A DNA stretch of 64,000 nucleotides from Bacillota bacterium (GTDB lineage Bacteria > Bacillota > JADQBR01): positions 1-64,000 of the forward strand of contig JADQBR010000067.1 of the NCBI GenBank assembly GCA_016278515.1, in the 5' to 3' direction. The stretch's first letter is position 1; every line of letters begins with the position of its first letter. A program made the translations under genes and the position numbers. The notes under the pieces were generated by a model. That model did not search any database. It was not told the DNA's origin and worked only from the letters and a program-made list of their open reading frames with translations. Below are positions 28,616 through 37,771 of the stretch, piece by piece.

Positions 28616-29602
28616 TTAACCATATAGATAACACCGAACCGTATGACCCTCGCCCGCATCAAACATCGGTACTTCTTGACTAAGACACTTATCATGGGCT
28701 TTAGCACAGCGAGGGTAAAATGCACACTCTTCCTTTAATTCAGCTAAGTCAGGGACGCCGCCCGGTATGGGCTCAATTCTATCTTTCTTGCTGCTCATCT
28801 TTGGAATAGACCTAAGAAGCCCTTGGGTGTAAGGATGGTGTGGATTATCCATTACCTGTTCCGTCCTGCCCTGTTCCACAATTCTACCGGCATACATAAC
28901 GGCTATTTTATGGCAAAATTCGGCGGCCACTCCTAAATCATGGGTAACTAAGATAATGCCGGCACCGTGCTCTTGATTAATTTTTTGCATCAAGGCCAAA
29001 ATTTGTGCCTGGATTGTCACGTCTAAAGCTGTGGTGGGTTCATCAGCCAGCAGCAATTTTGGTTTGCAAGACAGTCCGATGGCTATTAACGCTCGCTGCT
29101 GCATGCCGCCGCTAAACTCATGCGGAAAGTTATGATAGCGGGTTTCCGGCGATGGGATACCCACTTCCTCCATCAGCTCTACCGCTCTGTCTTTTTCGGC
29201 ATGTTTGCGGGCACTTTTAAAAAAGCCGCCTTTAACATCCTTAAACAGTCCGTGGATACGCATGGATTCTCTAATTTGTTCTCCTATTCGAAAAACTGGG
29301 TTTAGTGTAGTCATGGGGTCTTGAAATATCATGGCGATATCCTTGCCGCGAATATCCCGCATTTCTTTTTTGCTTTTTTTCAATAAATCCTCGCCCTGAA
29401 ACATAATTTCACCCGACAGAACCTTGCCGGGATGGGGAACCAGTCCCAGGATATTCAAAAGGGTGACGCTTTTGCCGCAGCCGGATTCCCCGACGATACC
29501 CATAACCTCTCCCTCTGCTACTGATAAATCAACTTTATTGACTGCCCTGACCAATCCTCTTTCGGTTTCAAAAGCCATAGCAAGATTCTTTATCTCCAGC
29601 AT
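28616..29602 (-). CDS. oppD: Peptide ABC transporter ATPase OppD/DppD
   Basis: A 328-residue ATPase partner of OppF. Walker [10 protein letters not shown], signature [14 protein letters not shown], Walker [14 protein letters not shown]-loop VTHDLGV. Ends with the oligopeptide C-terminal domain ([14 protein letters not shown]) that carries the conserved cysteines. Start ATG with AAGGAAGTGAG upstream, 33 bases after oppC. Confidence 0.93.
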   Translation of the reverse strand: MLEIKNLAMAFETERGLVRAVNKVDLSVAEGEVMGIVGESGCGKSVTLLNILGLVPHPGKVLSGEIMFQGEDLLKKSKKEMRDIRGKDIAMIFQDPMTTLNPVFRIGEQIRESMRIHGLFKDVKGGFFKSARKHAEKDRAVELMEEVGIPSPETRYHNFPHEFSGGMQQRALIAIGLSCKPKLLLADEPTTALDVTIQAQILALMQKINQEHGAGIILVTHDLGVAAEFCHKIAVMYAGRIVEQGRTEQVMDNPHHPYTQGLLRSIPKMSSKKDRIEPIPGGVPDLAELKEECAFYPRCAKAHDKCLSQEVPMFDAGEGHTVRCYLYG

Positions 29603-29635
29603 CTGCTCACTTCCTTTTTTCCTGCTAGTACCGGA

Positions 29636-30589
29636 TTATTCTATCTTTAATCTCGGGTCTAAAATATCTCGTAAGCCTTCACCAAATAGATTTATACTCA
29701 ACACCAGCACTAATATTGCTGCACCGGGAAATGTTGACAGCCACCAGGCGTTTAGCATGAACTGACGTCCTTCGTTGACCATGCTGCCCCAGGCGGGATC
29801 CGGCGGTTGAATGCCTAATCCTAAGAAGCTGAGTGAAGCTTCCATAATGATAAAGAAACCCATCCGCAAGGTACCCAACACAATAATGGTATGAATAATA
29901 TTGGGCAACACCTCAGACAGTATAATCCGCAAGTTGCTTTGGCCGTTGGCCTTGGCAGCTTCTACGTATTCCTTAGTTTTTTCTGACAGCATCTCTCCCC
30001 GAACCAGCCGGAAAAACTCTACCCAGCCTTTAAAGGTGAGGGCTAAGATTAAATTTATTAAGCCAGGCCCCAGAAAGGACATCACCGCTACGGCAAAAAT
30101 CAAAAATGGAAAAGCCAGAAGCAGGTCCGCTGTGCGGGATAAGAATAGATCAAGTTTGCCTCTGAAGTATCCTGCAGCAGCTCCTAACAAGGTGCCAATT
30201 AAGACAGAAATAGTCACTGAGATAAACCCTACCCACAAGGAGATGCGCGCGCCGTAAATAATTCTCGATAATAGGTCTCTCCCCTGTTGGTCGGTACCTA
30301 AAATATATTGGGAAACTCCCCCCTCTAACCAACTAGGAGCAATGAGACGTTCACTCAACTCGCCAACAAATGGGTCGTGGGGAGCAACGGCAGGTGCAAA
30401 AAAAGCCACAACTAGGAAAAGAATAATCAGCAGTGCCCCGATTAAGGCAGAAGGATGGTGTTTTAATTTACGTATGAATCCCCGGAAATCTGCAAGAAAT
30501 ATCCTTGTTTTTATCTGCAAAAGATGTATTAGCGGATGTCCTGGAGTTATTTCCTCGGATAGTCCATCAGGTGTCTTCGTTACTGGCAT
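29636..30589 (-). CDS. oppC: Peptide ABC transporter permease OppC/DppC
   Basis: A 317-residue inner membrane permease with six helices. The N-terminal cytoplasmic arm leads to a first helix at about 50-70; the segment GTDQQGRDLLSRIIYGARISLWVGF is the OppC signature start, and EAAKANGQSNLRIILSEVLPN is the coupling EAA loop contacting the ATPases. It follows oppB by 12 bases and has a GGGGGTG ribosome site. Confidence 0.93.
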   Translation of the reverse strand: MPVTKTPDGLSEEITPGHPLIHLLQIKTRIFLADFRGFIRKLKHHPSALIGALLIILFLVVAFFAPAVAPHDPFVGELSERLIAPSWLEGGVSQYILGTDQQGRDLLSRIIYGARISLWVGFISVTISVLIGTLLGAAAGYFRGKLDLFLSRTADLLLAFPFLIFAVAVMSFLGPGLINLILALTFKGWVEFFRLVRGEMLSEKTKEYVEAAKANGQSNLRIILSEVLPNIIHTIIVLGTLRMGFFIIMEASLSFLGLGIQPPDPAWGSMVNEGRQFMLNAWWLSTFPGAAILVLVLSINLFGEGLRDILDPRLKIE

Positions 30590-30601
30590 TGATGCACCCC
30601 C

Positions 30602-31621
30602 TTATAAGGTAATTTTAGGATTAATGTAGGTATATAAAACATCTACTACTAGATTAGCAATGACATAGGTAAATGCATAAATCATAACAACGCCTTGAAT
30701 CAAGGGGAAATCACGACTAAAGATGGAGTCCACTGCCAGTCTGCCCAATCCGGGCCAAGCAAAGACGGTCTCAATAATCATATTTCCTCCCAGCAGCACC
30801 CCAATTTGGATACCTAGTACAGTAATAGTCGGTATCAAGGCATTCCTCAGGGCATGCTTGACGATAACAATAAATTCCCTCAGTCCTTTCGCCCTGGCTA
30901 AGGTAACATAGTCCTGGCGCAGTACTTCCAGCATACTTGACCTAGTTACTCTAGCCAATACTGCCAAAAGCTGCATGCCGAGGGCTATAGAAGGCAGTAT
31001 CAGATGCAGTACTGCATTTTTTAAAGCTGGCCAATCACGTGCCAATACTGTATCGATTAGATAGAGTCCGGTCACGCTGGGAAAGTTAAACCCGTAGTCT
31101 AACCGTCCGGAAATGGGTAACCACCCTAATTTCACGCCAAAGACAATAATCAAAATAATTCCAAACCAAAAGGCAGGCATCGAGATTCCCAAGAAAGAGA
31201 AAGCCATGCTTAGTCTGTCTGTGATGGAATTCTGCTTGACTGCAGAATAGACGCCAATGGGAATCGCAAAGAGGACTGCGAAGAAAGCTGCACCAAAGGC
31301 CAATTCTATGGTAGCCGGCAGAGCTCGGCCAATAATATCGGTGACCGGTTCTCGCTGGGTAAATGAGTCACCTAAGTCTCCCCGGACCACATCTTTTAGG
31401 AAAATATACAACTGAACGTGTAGAGGCTTATCTAAATCAAATTCTTCTTGTAGGGCCTGTATTTCTTGCTGTGAAACGCTTCCGGCACTGCCCATCATTA
31501 AGTCTACGGGGTCACCGGGTGTCAGGCGCACAAATAAGAATACCAATATGGCTACACCAATCATAATGGGTATTGCCGCCAACAACCTTTCAAGAATTTT
31601 AATACTTTTCAAAAAAATCAC
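30602..31621 (-). CDS. oppB: Peptide ABC transporter permease OppB/DppB
   Basis: A 339-residue permease with six helices. FLFVRLTPGDPVDLM is the typical N-terminal OppB segment and TLARAKGLREFIVIVKHALRNALIP is the EAA coupling loop. The start is GTG at 31621; an in-frame TTG at 31612 with CAGGTGAT upstream is also possible. First gene of the permease-ATPase block, 84 bases after the regulator. Confidence 0.92.
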   Translation of the reverse strand: MIFLKSIKILERLLAAIPIMIGVAILVFLFVRLTPGDPVDLMMGSAGSVSQQEIQALQEEFDLDKPLHVQLYIFLKDVVRGDLGDSFTQREPVTDIIGRALPATIELAFGAAFFAVLFAIPIGVYSAVKQNSITDRLSMAFSFLGISMPAFWFGIILIIVFGVKLGWLPISGRLDYGFNFPSVTGLYLIDTVLARDWPALKNAVLHLILPSIALGMQLLAVLARVTRSSMLEVLRQDYVTLARAKGLREFIVIVKHALRNALIPTITVLGIQIGVLLGGNMIIETVFAWPGLGRLAVDSIFSRDFPLIQGVVMIYAFTYVIANLVVDVLYTYINPKITL

Positions 31622-31704
31622 CTGCTTTCCCCAATTGGGCTCTAGTGTGTGTGTTCGAAAGTTGGTGAAGTAAGTTAAGGGAACTTAGTTATTGCCCAAA
31701 CCTA

Positions 31705-32457
31705 TTAAATGTCGTACTGTCTGTTGATACTAAACCTGTACCGGTCGCCTCGGTAATATGAGCTGCGATATTCTATCGGTTTCCCTTCCTGAGAATAAAC
31801 AACAGCAGTCAAGAGAAACAGCGGCGATCCTTGATCGATTCTTAAGAGCTCGGTTACTTCTTGGTCGGCAACTGTAGCCTCAAAGGTTTGTTGAGAAGTT
31901 TCCGGCGTATTGCCGGTATTCTGGTGATATTTGATAAACATGGAAAATAGGTCGCCTCGGCTGGCATTATTCAGTAATTCTTCCACCTGGTCCTTACCTA
32001 ATAAGGACAGCAGATAAACATCCGACAATATCATCGGCTCATCATCAGCTAATCCCAGCAGCTTTAGGTGCAGTACTTCATCACCTATGTCGATCTGCAA
32101 AATACCCGCTAATGCCACATCGGCACTGATAACGGACATTTCTAGTATCTTCATGGACGGTTTCAGTCCTCTCAGCTGCATGGTTTCTTTAAAACCGGTA
32201 ATCTTCACCAGGCTCTGATCAATTTTAGGTTGGGCGACAAAGGTTCCTTTGCCGTGAATACGATATAATAATCCTTCATTGACGGCTTCAGCAATAGTTT
32301 GCCTAACCGTGGTCCGGCTGAGGTCATACTTTGTACACAACTCTCTTTCGGATGGCAAACGATCGTGGGGTGTTAGCTTACCCTCGGTAATTTCCTTTTT
32401 TAACATTGATTTTAACTGTTGGTATAACGGTTGGGGGTTATTGACACTTAATTTCAT
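31705..32457 (-). CDS. GntR family regulator, HutC subfamily (UTRA domain)
   Basis: A 250-residue transcription factor. Residues 1-70 form the GntR winged helix (LPSERELCTKYDLSRTTVRQTI, HGKGTFVA). The rest is a UTRA ligand-binding domain (LRGLKPSMKILEM, YRSSYYRGDRYRFSI at the end). HutC-type regulators usually sense a metabolite of the controlled pathway. Sites of the CTGGTAATTACCAG type occur upstream of this gene, of the binding-protein gene and of the dehydrogenase gene, so it is the likely local controller. Inducer unknown. Confidence 0.92.
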   Translation of the reverse strand: MKLSVNNPQPLYQQLKSMLKKEITEGKLTPHDRLPSERELCTKYDLSRTTVRQTIAEAVNEGLLYRIHGKGTFVAQPKIDQSLVKITGFKETMQLRGLKPSMKILEMSVISADVALAGILQIDIGDEVLHLKLLGLADDEPMILSDVYLLSLLGKDQVEELLNNASRGDLFSMFIKYHQNTGNTPETSQQTFEATVADQEVTELLRIDQGSPLFLLTAVVYSQEGKPIEYRSSYYRGDRYRFSINRQYDI

Positions 32458-32509
32458 ATTTAGTTCCTGAAAGCCCTGATAGTGCTTTCAGATAGCACCT
32501 CCTGCTTGA

Positions 32510-32522
32510 CTGGTCATTACCA
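32510..32522. promoter_or_regulatory. Operator-like site upstream of the GntR gene
   Basis: CTGGTCATTACCA, the same core as the two perfect palindromes but with one asymmetric pair. Lies 53 bases before the regulator start, consistent with autoregulation. Confidence 0.65.
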
Positions 32523-32608
32523 CATATTCTTTTCATAGACAATTAATTCCTCTAAAAGAACAGTATTTTCTGCATTATTTATTGTATTCTACTGGAATTT
32601 GATTTGGG

Positions 32609-32635
32609 AAGGCCTTCAAAATACGAAGGCCTTCT
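32609..32635. terminator. Hairpin between solute-binding protein gene and GntR gene
   Basis: Two copies of the self-complementary GAAGGCCTTC (32609-32618 and 32626-32635) seven bases apart, giving a 10-bp stem. No clear T run on the minus strand, so it may be a partial terminator or an mRNA-stability element that lets the binding protein be made in excess. Confidence 0.55.
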
Positions 32636-32663
32636 CAATCATATCAGGAAGTACGTTGCTCTC

Positions 32664-34277
32664 TTATTCTAATCCGACGTCATGTAGATTGATTCTACCG
32701 TCGGGGCTAGGTTCCCAATTTGTGACATTAGCACGCTGAGCATAGAGTTCTTGGGTAATATAGCCAAATACGGCCGGTGCTTCATCATAGATTATTTGCT
32801 GGATTTCCTTCCAATAGTCTGCACGCTTTTGTGAATCAGTTTCTACCATGGCCTTAGCAATCAGTTCATCTACCCGTGCATTACCGTAGAATGAAAAGTT
32901 TCCGCGGCCGCCTGACTTAAATTTTGGTTCTAAGATCCCCGTAGGGTCTAAACTGCCGTTGCCCCAGTTAGCGGCGATCATCAGCCGGCTGCCTTCGGCA
33001 ATTTTTTCTTTCAGTACGGCGTAGTCCCAGACACGAACACTGGCGTTGACATCGACATCTCGCAGCTGGTTTGCTACTGCTTCTGCTACATCTTTTTCGT
33101 CTGCCTTGGCATCAATGACCACATCAAAACCGTCCGGATAGCCGGCTTCTGTGAGCAGTTCTTTCGCCTTTTCAGGGTTATAGTCATAGCCTGGAATTTG
33201 GTCATTATATGCGAAACCCTTAGGCATATATGGACCTTTTAAAGCTTCTCCGTTACCGTTTAAGATATACTTTACTATTTCTTCGTAGTTAACAGCGTAA
33301 TTCATGGCCTGACGCACTTTCACATTATCGAATGGCGGTTTATTTACATTCAGCTCGATAAATCTCTCTCTGGTGCTGTCTGCACCTTTCACCTCTATAT
33401 TTGAATCTGCTTCTAACTGTTCAATCATATCAGGTGGGATTTCTTGAACAATCTGTACTTGGCCTGCCTGAAGAGCAGCTATCCGTGATGCTGTTTCGGG
33501 CATAATTTTAAATATTACTACATCCACCTGCGCATTGCCTACGGGTGATATGTCAGGAGAACCACCCCAGTAATTTTCGTATCGTTCCATGATAACTTGT
33601 TCATTAAGCTTACTGTCTTTTTTAATAAACTTGAAAGGTCCAGCTCCAACAGGGTTTTTAGCAAAATACTCTGAACCATTTTCCTCGATATAATCCTTAG
33701 GAACTACTTCCTGGAAGGGAAGCATAGCCAAGAATACAGGAGACGGCTCTGTCAGGGTAAATTTGGCCGTATACTCATCCGTTGCTTCTACCTTTTCTAC
33801 AGGGCCAAGCAATCCATTACGGGGTGATGACTCGCCATCTACGGCTCCTTCAGTGACTAAGCGGTTAAAGGTGAAGGCCACGTCATCGGCAGTCAGGGCC
33901 TCACCATTGTGGAAGGTAATACCTTGTCTAATCTTAAAAACCCACTCGGTGGGAGAAGTCTGTTCCCATGATTCTGCTATCTCGGGCACAATCTCCATAT
34001 CGGTAGTACGTGTTACCAATCCGTCAAACATGTTTCTGATAACAGTTTCTGTCACCCGGTCACGGTGCATAGCCGGGTCTAAAGTAAGTACCTCAGTAGG
34101 AATAGCAACGGTCAGAACTTCTTTCTTAGCCACCGGCTTTTCAGCCTGTTCTTTTTCTTCTTGTTCCTGGCTTGTCTGATTAGTTCCTTCTTGGTCGTTA
34201 TTACCCGAGGAACAACCGGCAAACACAAATAAAATTGTCAGAAGCATAACCAAGCTCAATAAAATCTTATTTTTCAT
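32664..34277 (-). CDS. Extracytoplasmic peptide/opine-binding lipoprotein (SBP family 5)
   Basis: A 537-residue ABC solute-binding protein. Signal peptide with lipobox FAGC (Cys21), then a low-complexity Gln/Glu/Lys linker to about residue 52. The mature domain has the family-5 pattern: LTVAIPTEVLTLDPAMHRD, ITFHNGEALTADDVAFTFNRL, PVGAGPFKF, VRQAMNYAVN and GYDYNPEKAKELL. It is expected to capture the substrate at the outer face for OppBCDF. Transcribed first in the island, with an operator-like site 82 bases upstream. Confidence 0.92.
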   Translation of the reverse strand: MKNKILLSLVMLLTILFVFAGCSSGNNDQEGTNQTSQEQEEKEQAEKPVAKKEVLTVAIPTEVLTLDPAMHRDRVTETVIRNMFDGLVTRTTDMEIVPEIAESWEQTSPTEWVFKIRQGITFHNGEALTADDVAFTFNRLVTEGAVDGESSPRNGLLGPVEKVEATDEYTAKFTLTEPSPVFLAMLPFQEVVPKDYIEENGSEYFAKNPVGAGPFKFIKKDSKLNEQVIMERYENYWGGSPDISPVGNAQVDVVIFKIMPETASRIAALQAGQVQIVQEIPPDMIEQLEADSNIEVKGADSTRERFIELNVNKPPFDNVKVRQAMNYAVNYEEIVKYILNGNGEALKGPYMPKGFAYNDQIPGYDYNPEKAKELLTEAGYPDGFDVVIDAKADEKDVAEAVANQLRDVDVNASVRVWDYAVLKEKIAEGSRLMIAANWGNGSLDPTGILEPKFKSGGRGNFSFYGNARVDELIAKAMVETDSQKRADYWKEIQQIIYDEAPAVFGYITQELYAQRANVTNWEPSPDGRINLHDVGLE

Positions 34278-34358
34278 TGTTGTTATAAGCCCTCCTTTGA
34301 TACTCTTCAGTTCGTGCGACAGCTTCCTTAATGAACACCTCCTTTTATGTGGTTATGA

Positions 34359-34372
34359 CTGGTAATGACCAG
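34359..34372. promoter_or_regulatory. Operator-like site upstream of the binding-protein gene
   Basis: CTGGTAATGACCAG, differing from the perfect core CTGGTAATTACCAG at one position. Places the transporter under the same probable GntR control as the catabolic genes. Confidence 0.7.
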
Positions 34373-34380
34373 CTAGGTTA

Positions 34381-35394
34381 AAAATAAAAGCCCCTCTAAT
34401 TGCAATTTTCAATTAATATCCCTTTGGTATAATGTTATTCTAGACATGCTAAATAAATTCCTTCTTATTAGTCAGAATTTTTTAAGAAAAATGAGAATTT
34501 CTAAAAAATACCCGGTGGACGTGCATCAAAAGATTGCTACCCATTTTTCGTATTAGACATTATAAAGATACCCATCCCCTAGATTAAATTTTTGTTGCTA
34601 TTAATATATGTTTAGCGGTTGTAATGTTTGCTCGCGCCACCTCTTACACCTTCTTGTAGCTCAATGAACCTTCTCTTACCTCAATAATCTCCTTACAGAA
34701 TTTAAAAATAATGCTACAGCTATCTTCGCGTTACTAGGTAAAGGTATTTTTTCAAACTTCAAACCACCGGGCTCGGCAACATGCTTCGCAAACTAAAAAG
34801 GGGTTTGCTATATAGCAAACCCCTTTAAGCAACCATCCTTATAGCTTTTTCATAAATACTACCAATTTAATTCTAGACTTTGCTGGAATTCCTTCTACTA
34901 TTGAAATCATAAAAATACTTTAACACACTTCCTAACTACCAATTACTTTTTCCTAGCTTGAACATACTAAGTTAAAACTGAACAACTTAACCTAACTACT
35001 TAAATACACAAAAAACACTATCCGTAAGACTGGTTAAACTACTTGCCAACAACTGATAAAACATGTTCTCGCAAAAGTCATTAAAACCTAAGTCACTATA
35101 AGGATGGTGCCTATTAATATAATAGCATATATTATTAAGCTTTGCAAGCAACTTGAATAACAATTTTGTGGTTAAGTAAGTTACATAATATTACTAATTT
35201 GGGGACGTTAAGTCTAATTATGCTTCGGCAATATTGGTCATGTCTATCAATTCATAACCTAATGAAAAAATCAGTGCATGTTACTAGTTTTGTTGGAGCG
35301 AACAACTCTTCACATTCTGAAAATTTTTTTCTCTTCTCGGAAATTGTTTAAAGAATAGCGTCCACATTATTAGAATCTTTCCCTTTTCGTTACA
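34381..35394. other. 1-kb gene-free region with a 30-bp perfect palindrome
   Basis: No convincing ORF. Its one clear structure is 34797-34826: arms AAAGGGGTTTGCTAT and ATAGCAAACCCCTTT, 15 bp, perfect, no loop. It could be a bidirectional terminator-like hairpin or a protein-binding palindrome. AT-rich otherwise; it marks the upstream limit of the GC-rich island. Confidence 0.6.
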
Positions 35395-36324
35395 TTAGAC
35401 ATTACCGCTATCTACTGCCTTAGTTGTGACACTACTTAATTTTACTGGTCTTTTGGAAGTTAGGTATACTCCAGACATAATAAGTAGAGCCCCTATAAGT
35501 TGGGGTAATATAATATTCTCTTTAAGTATAATGGCTGCCAGCAACATGGTCCATAACGGCACAAGATTAATAAAAATAGATGCACGCCCCGCACCCAATG
35601 CATTAATACCGCTATACCACCAATTAAATGAGATAACAGAGGCAAATACAGCCATATAGACAATGGCGCTCCAACTAGCAACAGAAATAGCTGTCCAATT
35701 GGTTCCCTCCCAAATGGCAAACGGTAATAGTATTAAAGTTCCTATTAAACAAGCGTATGTAGTGGCGACAAGTGGAGAAAAGACAGCCATAGCCTTTTTC
35801 CCTAGTACAGAATAAAATGCCCAGGCTATTGGTGCACCACTAATTATCAAATCTCCTTTATTAAAGTCCAGAGTGCTAAAAACGTCCAAAGATCCACCAG
35901 TGACAACCATTGCCACCCCTGAAAAAGAAACTAAAATGCCCAATATCTGCCTCCAACTTACGGTTTCCCGTAAAATTAATGCAGCTATAATTGTAGTTAC
36001 CACTGGGTTAGTAGCGATAATAAGGGAGCCGTTGATTGCCGTAGTATATTTAAGACCCGTAAAGAATAAAGCATTATAAATGAAAATTCCCGTAAGACCT
36101 AGCGGAATTAACAACCACCATTCAGTATGTTTAATTTTCACCGATTGTCCGGTAAATCGCAAAAATCCCCACAATACAGCACTCGCTATTGCAAAGCGCC
36201 AGAACGCCACTGTAAATGGACCTACCTCGCCAACGGTAAAACGCCCCGCTACAAAAGCCCCACCCCACGTTAAAGTTACAAATGCTAAACGAATGTAGTG
36301 AAACCATAATTTTTTTGTCTCCAA
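35395..36324 (-). CDS. EamA/DMT family transporter
   Basis: A 309-residue drug/metabolite transporter: ten helices in two EamA repeats (WGGAFVAGRFTVGEVGPFTVAFWRF starts the first; GDLIISGAPIAWAFYSVLGKK starts the second; NLVPLWTMLLAAIILKE near the end). Such proteins export amino acids, nucleotides or other small metabolites. TTG start at 36324 with a G-rich site upstream. Stands alone. Confidence 0.88.
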   Translation of the reverse strand: METKKLWFHYIRLAFVTLTWGGAFVAGRFTVGEVGPFTVAFWRFAIASAVLWGFLRFTGQSVKIKHTEWWLLIPLGLTGIFIYNALFFTGLKYTTAINGSLIIATNPVVTTIIAALILRETVSWRQILGILVSFSGVAMVVTGGSLDVFSTLDFNKGDLIISGAPIAWAFYSVLGKKAMAVFSPLVATTYACLIGTLILLPFAIWEGTNWTAISVASWSAIVYMAVFASVISFNWWYSGINALGAGRASIFINLVPLWTMLLAAIILKENIILPQLIGALLIMSGVYLTSKRPVKLSSVTTKAVDSGNV

Positions 36325-36649
36325 TTTCTATGCCCCCATTTGCTACTCCATCCAAATCTTTATTTTTTTTACTGACCTTCGGCTATTATATCATAATCTT
36401 TCAATTGCTAAAGACTATAAATGCATATTCGGCATATCTGGAACATCCTGATGTTTGAACTGATATTATTATAAGAAAATATTAATTCAACTTTCAACCA
36501 AGGAACATTACTCCGTTACACTCGGGCTTACGCGATCATCCTCACTAACATTAGTCATAAATTACCATTGACATTTCATTCTGAAAATAGTGTATTATGT
36601 AACTGAGTAAGTTTAATAAGTAGAAAATATATGTAAGCTGAGGTGAGAT
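36325..36649. other. Divergent intergenic region with candidate promoter
   Basis: Between the EamA gene and the next + strand gene. TTGACA (36568-36573) and TATTAT (36593-36598) preceded by TG could form an extended -10 promoter with a long, 19-base spacer for the gene at 36650. Nothing else seen. Confidence 0.4.
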
Positions 36650-37105
36650 ATGGTTTCAATGGTTCTTATTATACCAGTTTTGGGTGTTGTACTAATTGTT
36701 TTTCTAATTGCTGGATTTAAAACAGAATCAGAAGAAGGAGGCGAAGAAATGATAAAAAACGTGTATGTTTACTTAGTATTATTTGCAACCTTAATGATGA
36801 CTATCGGTGGCAGTGTAGGTATTTTCATGGCAGCAGCAGATATCATAGCCCCTGCACCGTACCATCAATCTTTTGAAGAATATCAACGTTGGGGTGGGGA
36901 AAAACCGCGTCTCGAAAATGAAGTTGAAGAGCCTCAACTGTCCGAAAAAGAATTACAAGAACAGTATGAGGCTATGGTATCGTCTGAAAAGGAACGACAA
37001 GTGAATAGGGCAAAAAATAGTCTCATTAAGAGTTTCGGCTGGATTATTATTCCTCTACCAATTTTTATATATTTCCAGCGTCGTTTAGTCAAAAAAGAGT
37101 CTTAA
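36650..37105 (+). CDS. Membrane protein of unknown function with acidic-basic soluble loop
   Basis: A 151-residue protein not recognised by name. Hydrophobic segments at about 4-22, 40-65 (YVYLVLFATLMMTIGGSVGIFMA) and 127-143, with a charged region rich in Glu/Lys at 80-122 that is probably helical. A GAGGTGAG site precedes the ATG. Composition and clear ribosome site indicate a real gene. The next gene on the same strand is also a small membrane protein of unknown role. Confidence 0.75.
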   Translation: MVSMVLIIPVLGVVLIVFLIAGFKTESEEGGEEMIKNVYVYLVLFATLMMTIGGSVGIFMAAADIIAPAPYHQSFEEYQRWGGEKPRLENEVEEPQLSEKELQEQYEAMVSSEKERQVNRAKNSLIKSFGWIIIPLPIFIYFQRRLVKKES

Positions 37106-37225
37106 ATAGATTAGGCTATTACCTTTATCACTCGGGGTACGAATAATTCGTACCCTATATTCTTGCATAAATATTCTTGCAACCTTTTTAATGTTTTGAC
37201 TGTCTAATTAATGGAGGTGTTTAAA

Positions 37226-37567
37226 ATGAGTCAAACTAAAGAGTTAATTAGGCCCTTTTTAAAATTGGGTCAAAGTAAGGTTGAAGAGTTGGTTGATTGG
37301 TTTTTCAAGGTAGGTATTGTAATAGCTTTTATCAAGTCTCTTGCCGTTGGGTATCTAATATACAATACTTCAACTTATGACAAAACCATTAGTTATTTTC
37401 AAAACGGTGTGAAATATTTTACTTCTAGCCCTGCTCCGAACCTTCCACTTGCAATTATTAGTGCCATTATATTATTTTTAGTCGCAGTGGTGTTGTGGAA
37501 GTTTATTTGTGAATTCCTTTTTATTGTCTTAAAGTACTTTCAAAGCAACACAAAAATTTCTGAATAA
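37226..37567 (+). CDS. Small membrane protein, possibly DUF4282-like
   Basis: A 113-residue protein with two helices (about 25-47 and 80-105). The ending LWKFICEFLFIVLKYFQ recalls the DUF4282 pattern, but this is a weak match made by eye. The start is the ATG at 37226; the GGAGGTG before it lies inside an in-frame upstream ATG (37211) that therefore cannot be the true start. Function unknown. Confidence 0.7.
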   Translation: MSQTKELIRPFLKLGQSKVEELVDWFFKVGIVIAFIKSLAVGYLIYNTSTYDKTISYFQNGVKYFTSSPAPNLPLAIISAIILFLVAVVLWKFICEFLFIVLKYFQSNTKISE

Positions 37568-37631
37568 ATCCTATAACAATAAAATTTTACTAAGCATCAT
37601 ACATTTTGCTGGTGTTAATTATACTGTGGCG

Positions 37632-37668
37632 AACAAATAAAACGCAGCAACCGGTGTGGAGCTGCGTT
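37632..37668. terminator. Hairpin terminator, stronger for the minus strand
   Basis: AACGCAGC (37641-37648) / GCTGCGTT (37661-37668). On the minus strand the stem continues into TTTTATTT, fitting the end of the hbd transcript; on the + strand it ends in CTTT. Confidence 0.65.
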
Positions 37669-37718
37669 CTTTGCCGCCATATTTGGAGCGTTTTACAATT
37701 GAGCCCCTCTCTTTAACT

Positions 37719-37758
37719 ATATATATCTATTGTAAATCAATGTACAATAGATATATAT
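37719..37758. repeat. AT-rich 16-bp hairpin downstream of hbd
   Basis: ATATATATCTATTGTA (37719-37734) and its reverse complement (37743-37758) around an eight-base loop, just after the hbd stop. Possibly stabilises the 3' end. Confidence 0.55.
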
Positions 37759-37771
37759 ATATTTCTTTTCT

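Noticed and set aside
34627-34650. T-box-like AGGTGGCGCGAG on the minus strand
   Set aside because: The full antiterminator motif (GGGTGGNACCGCG) is incomplete, there is no specifier stem or terminator, and no suitable gene follows on that strand.
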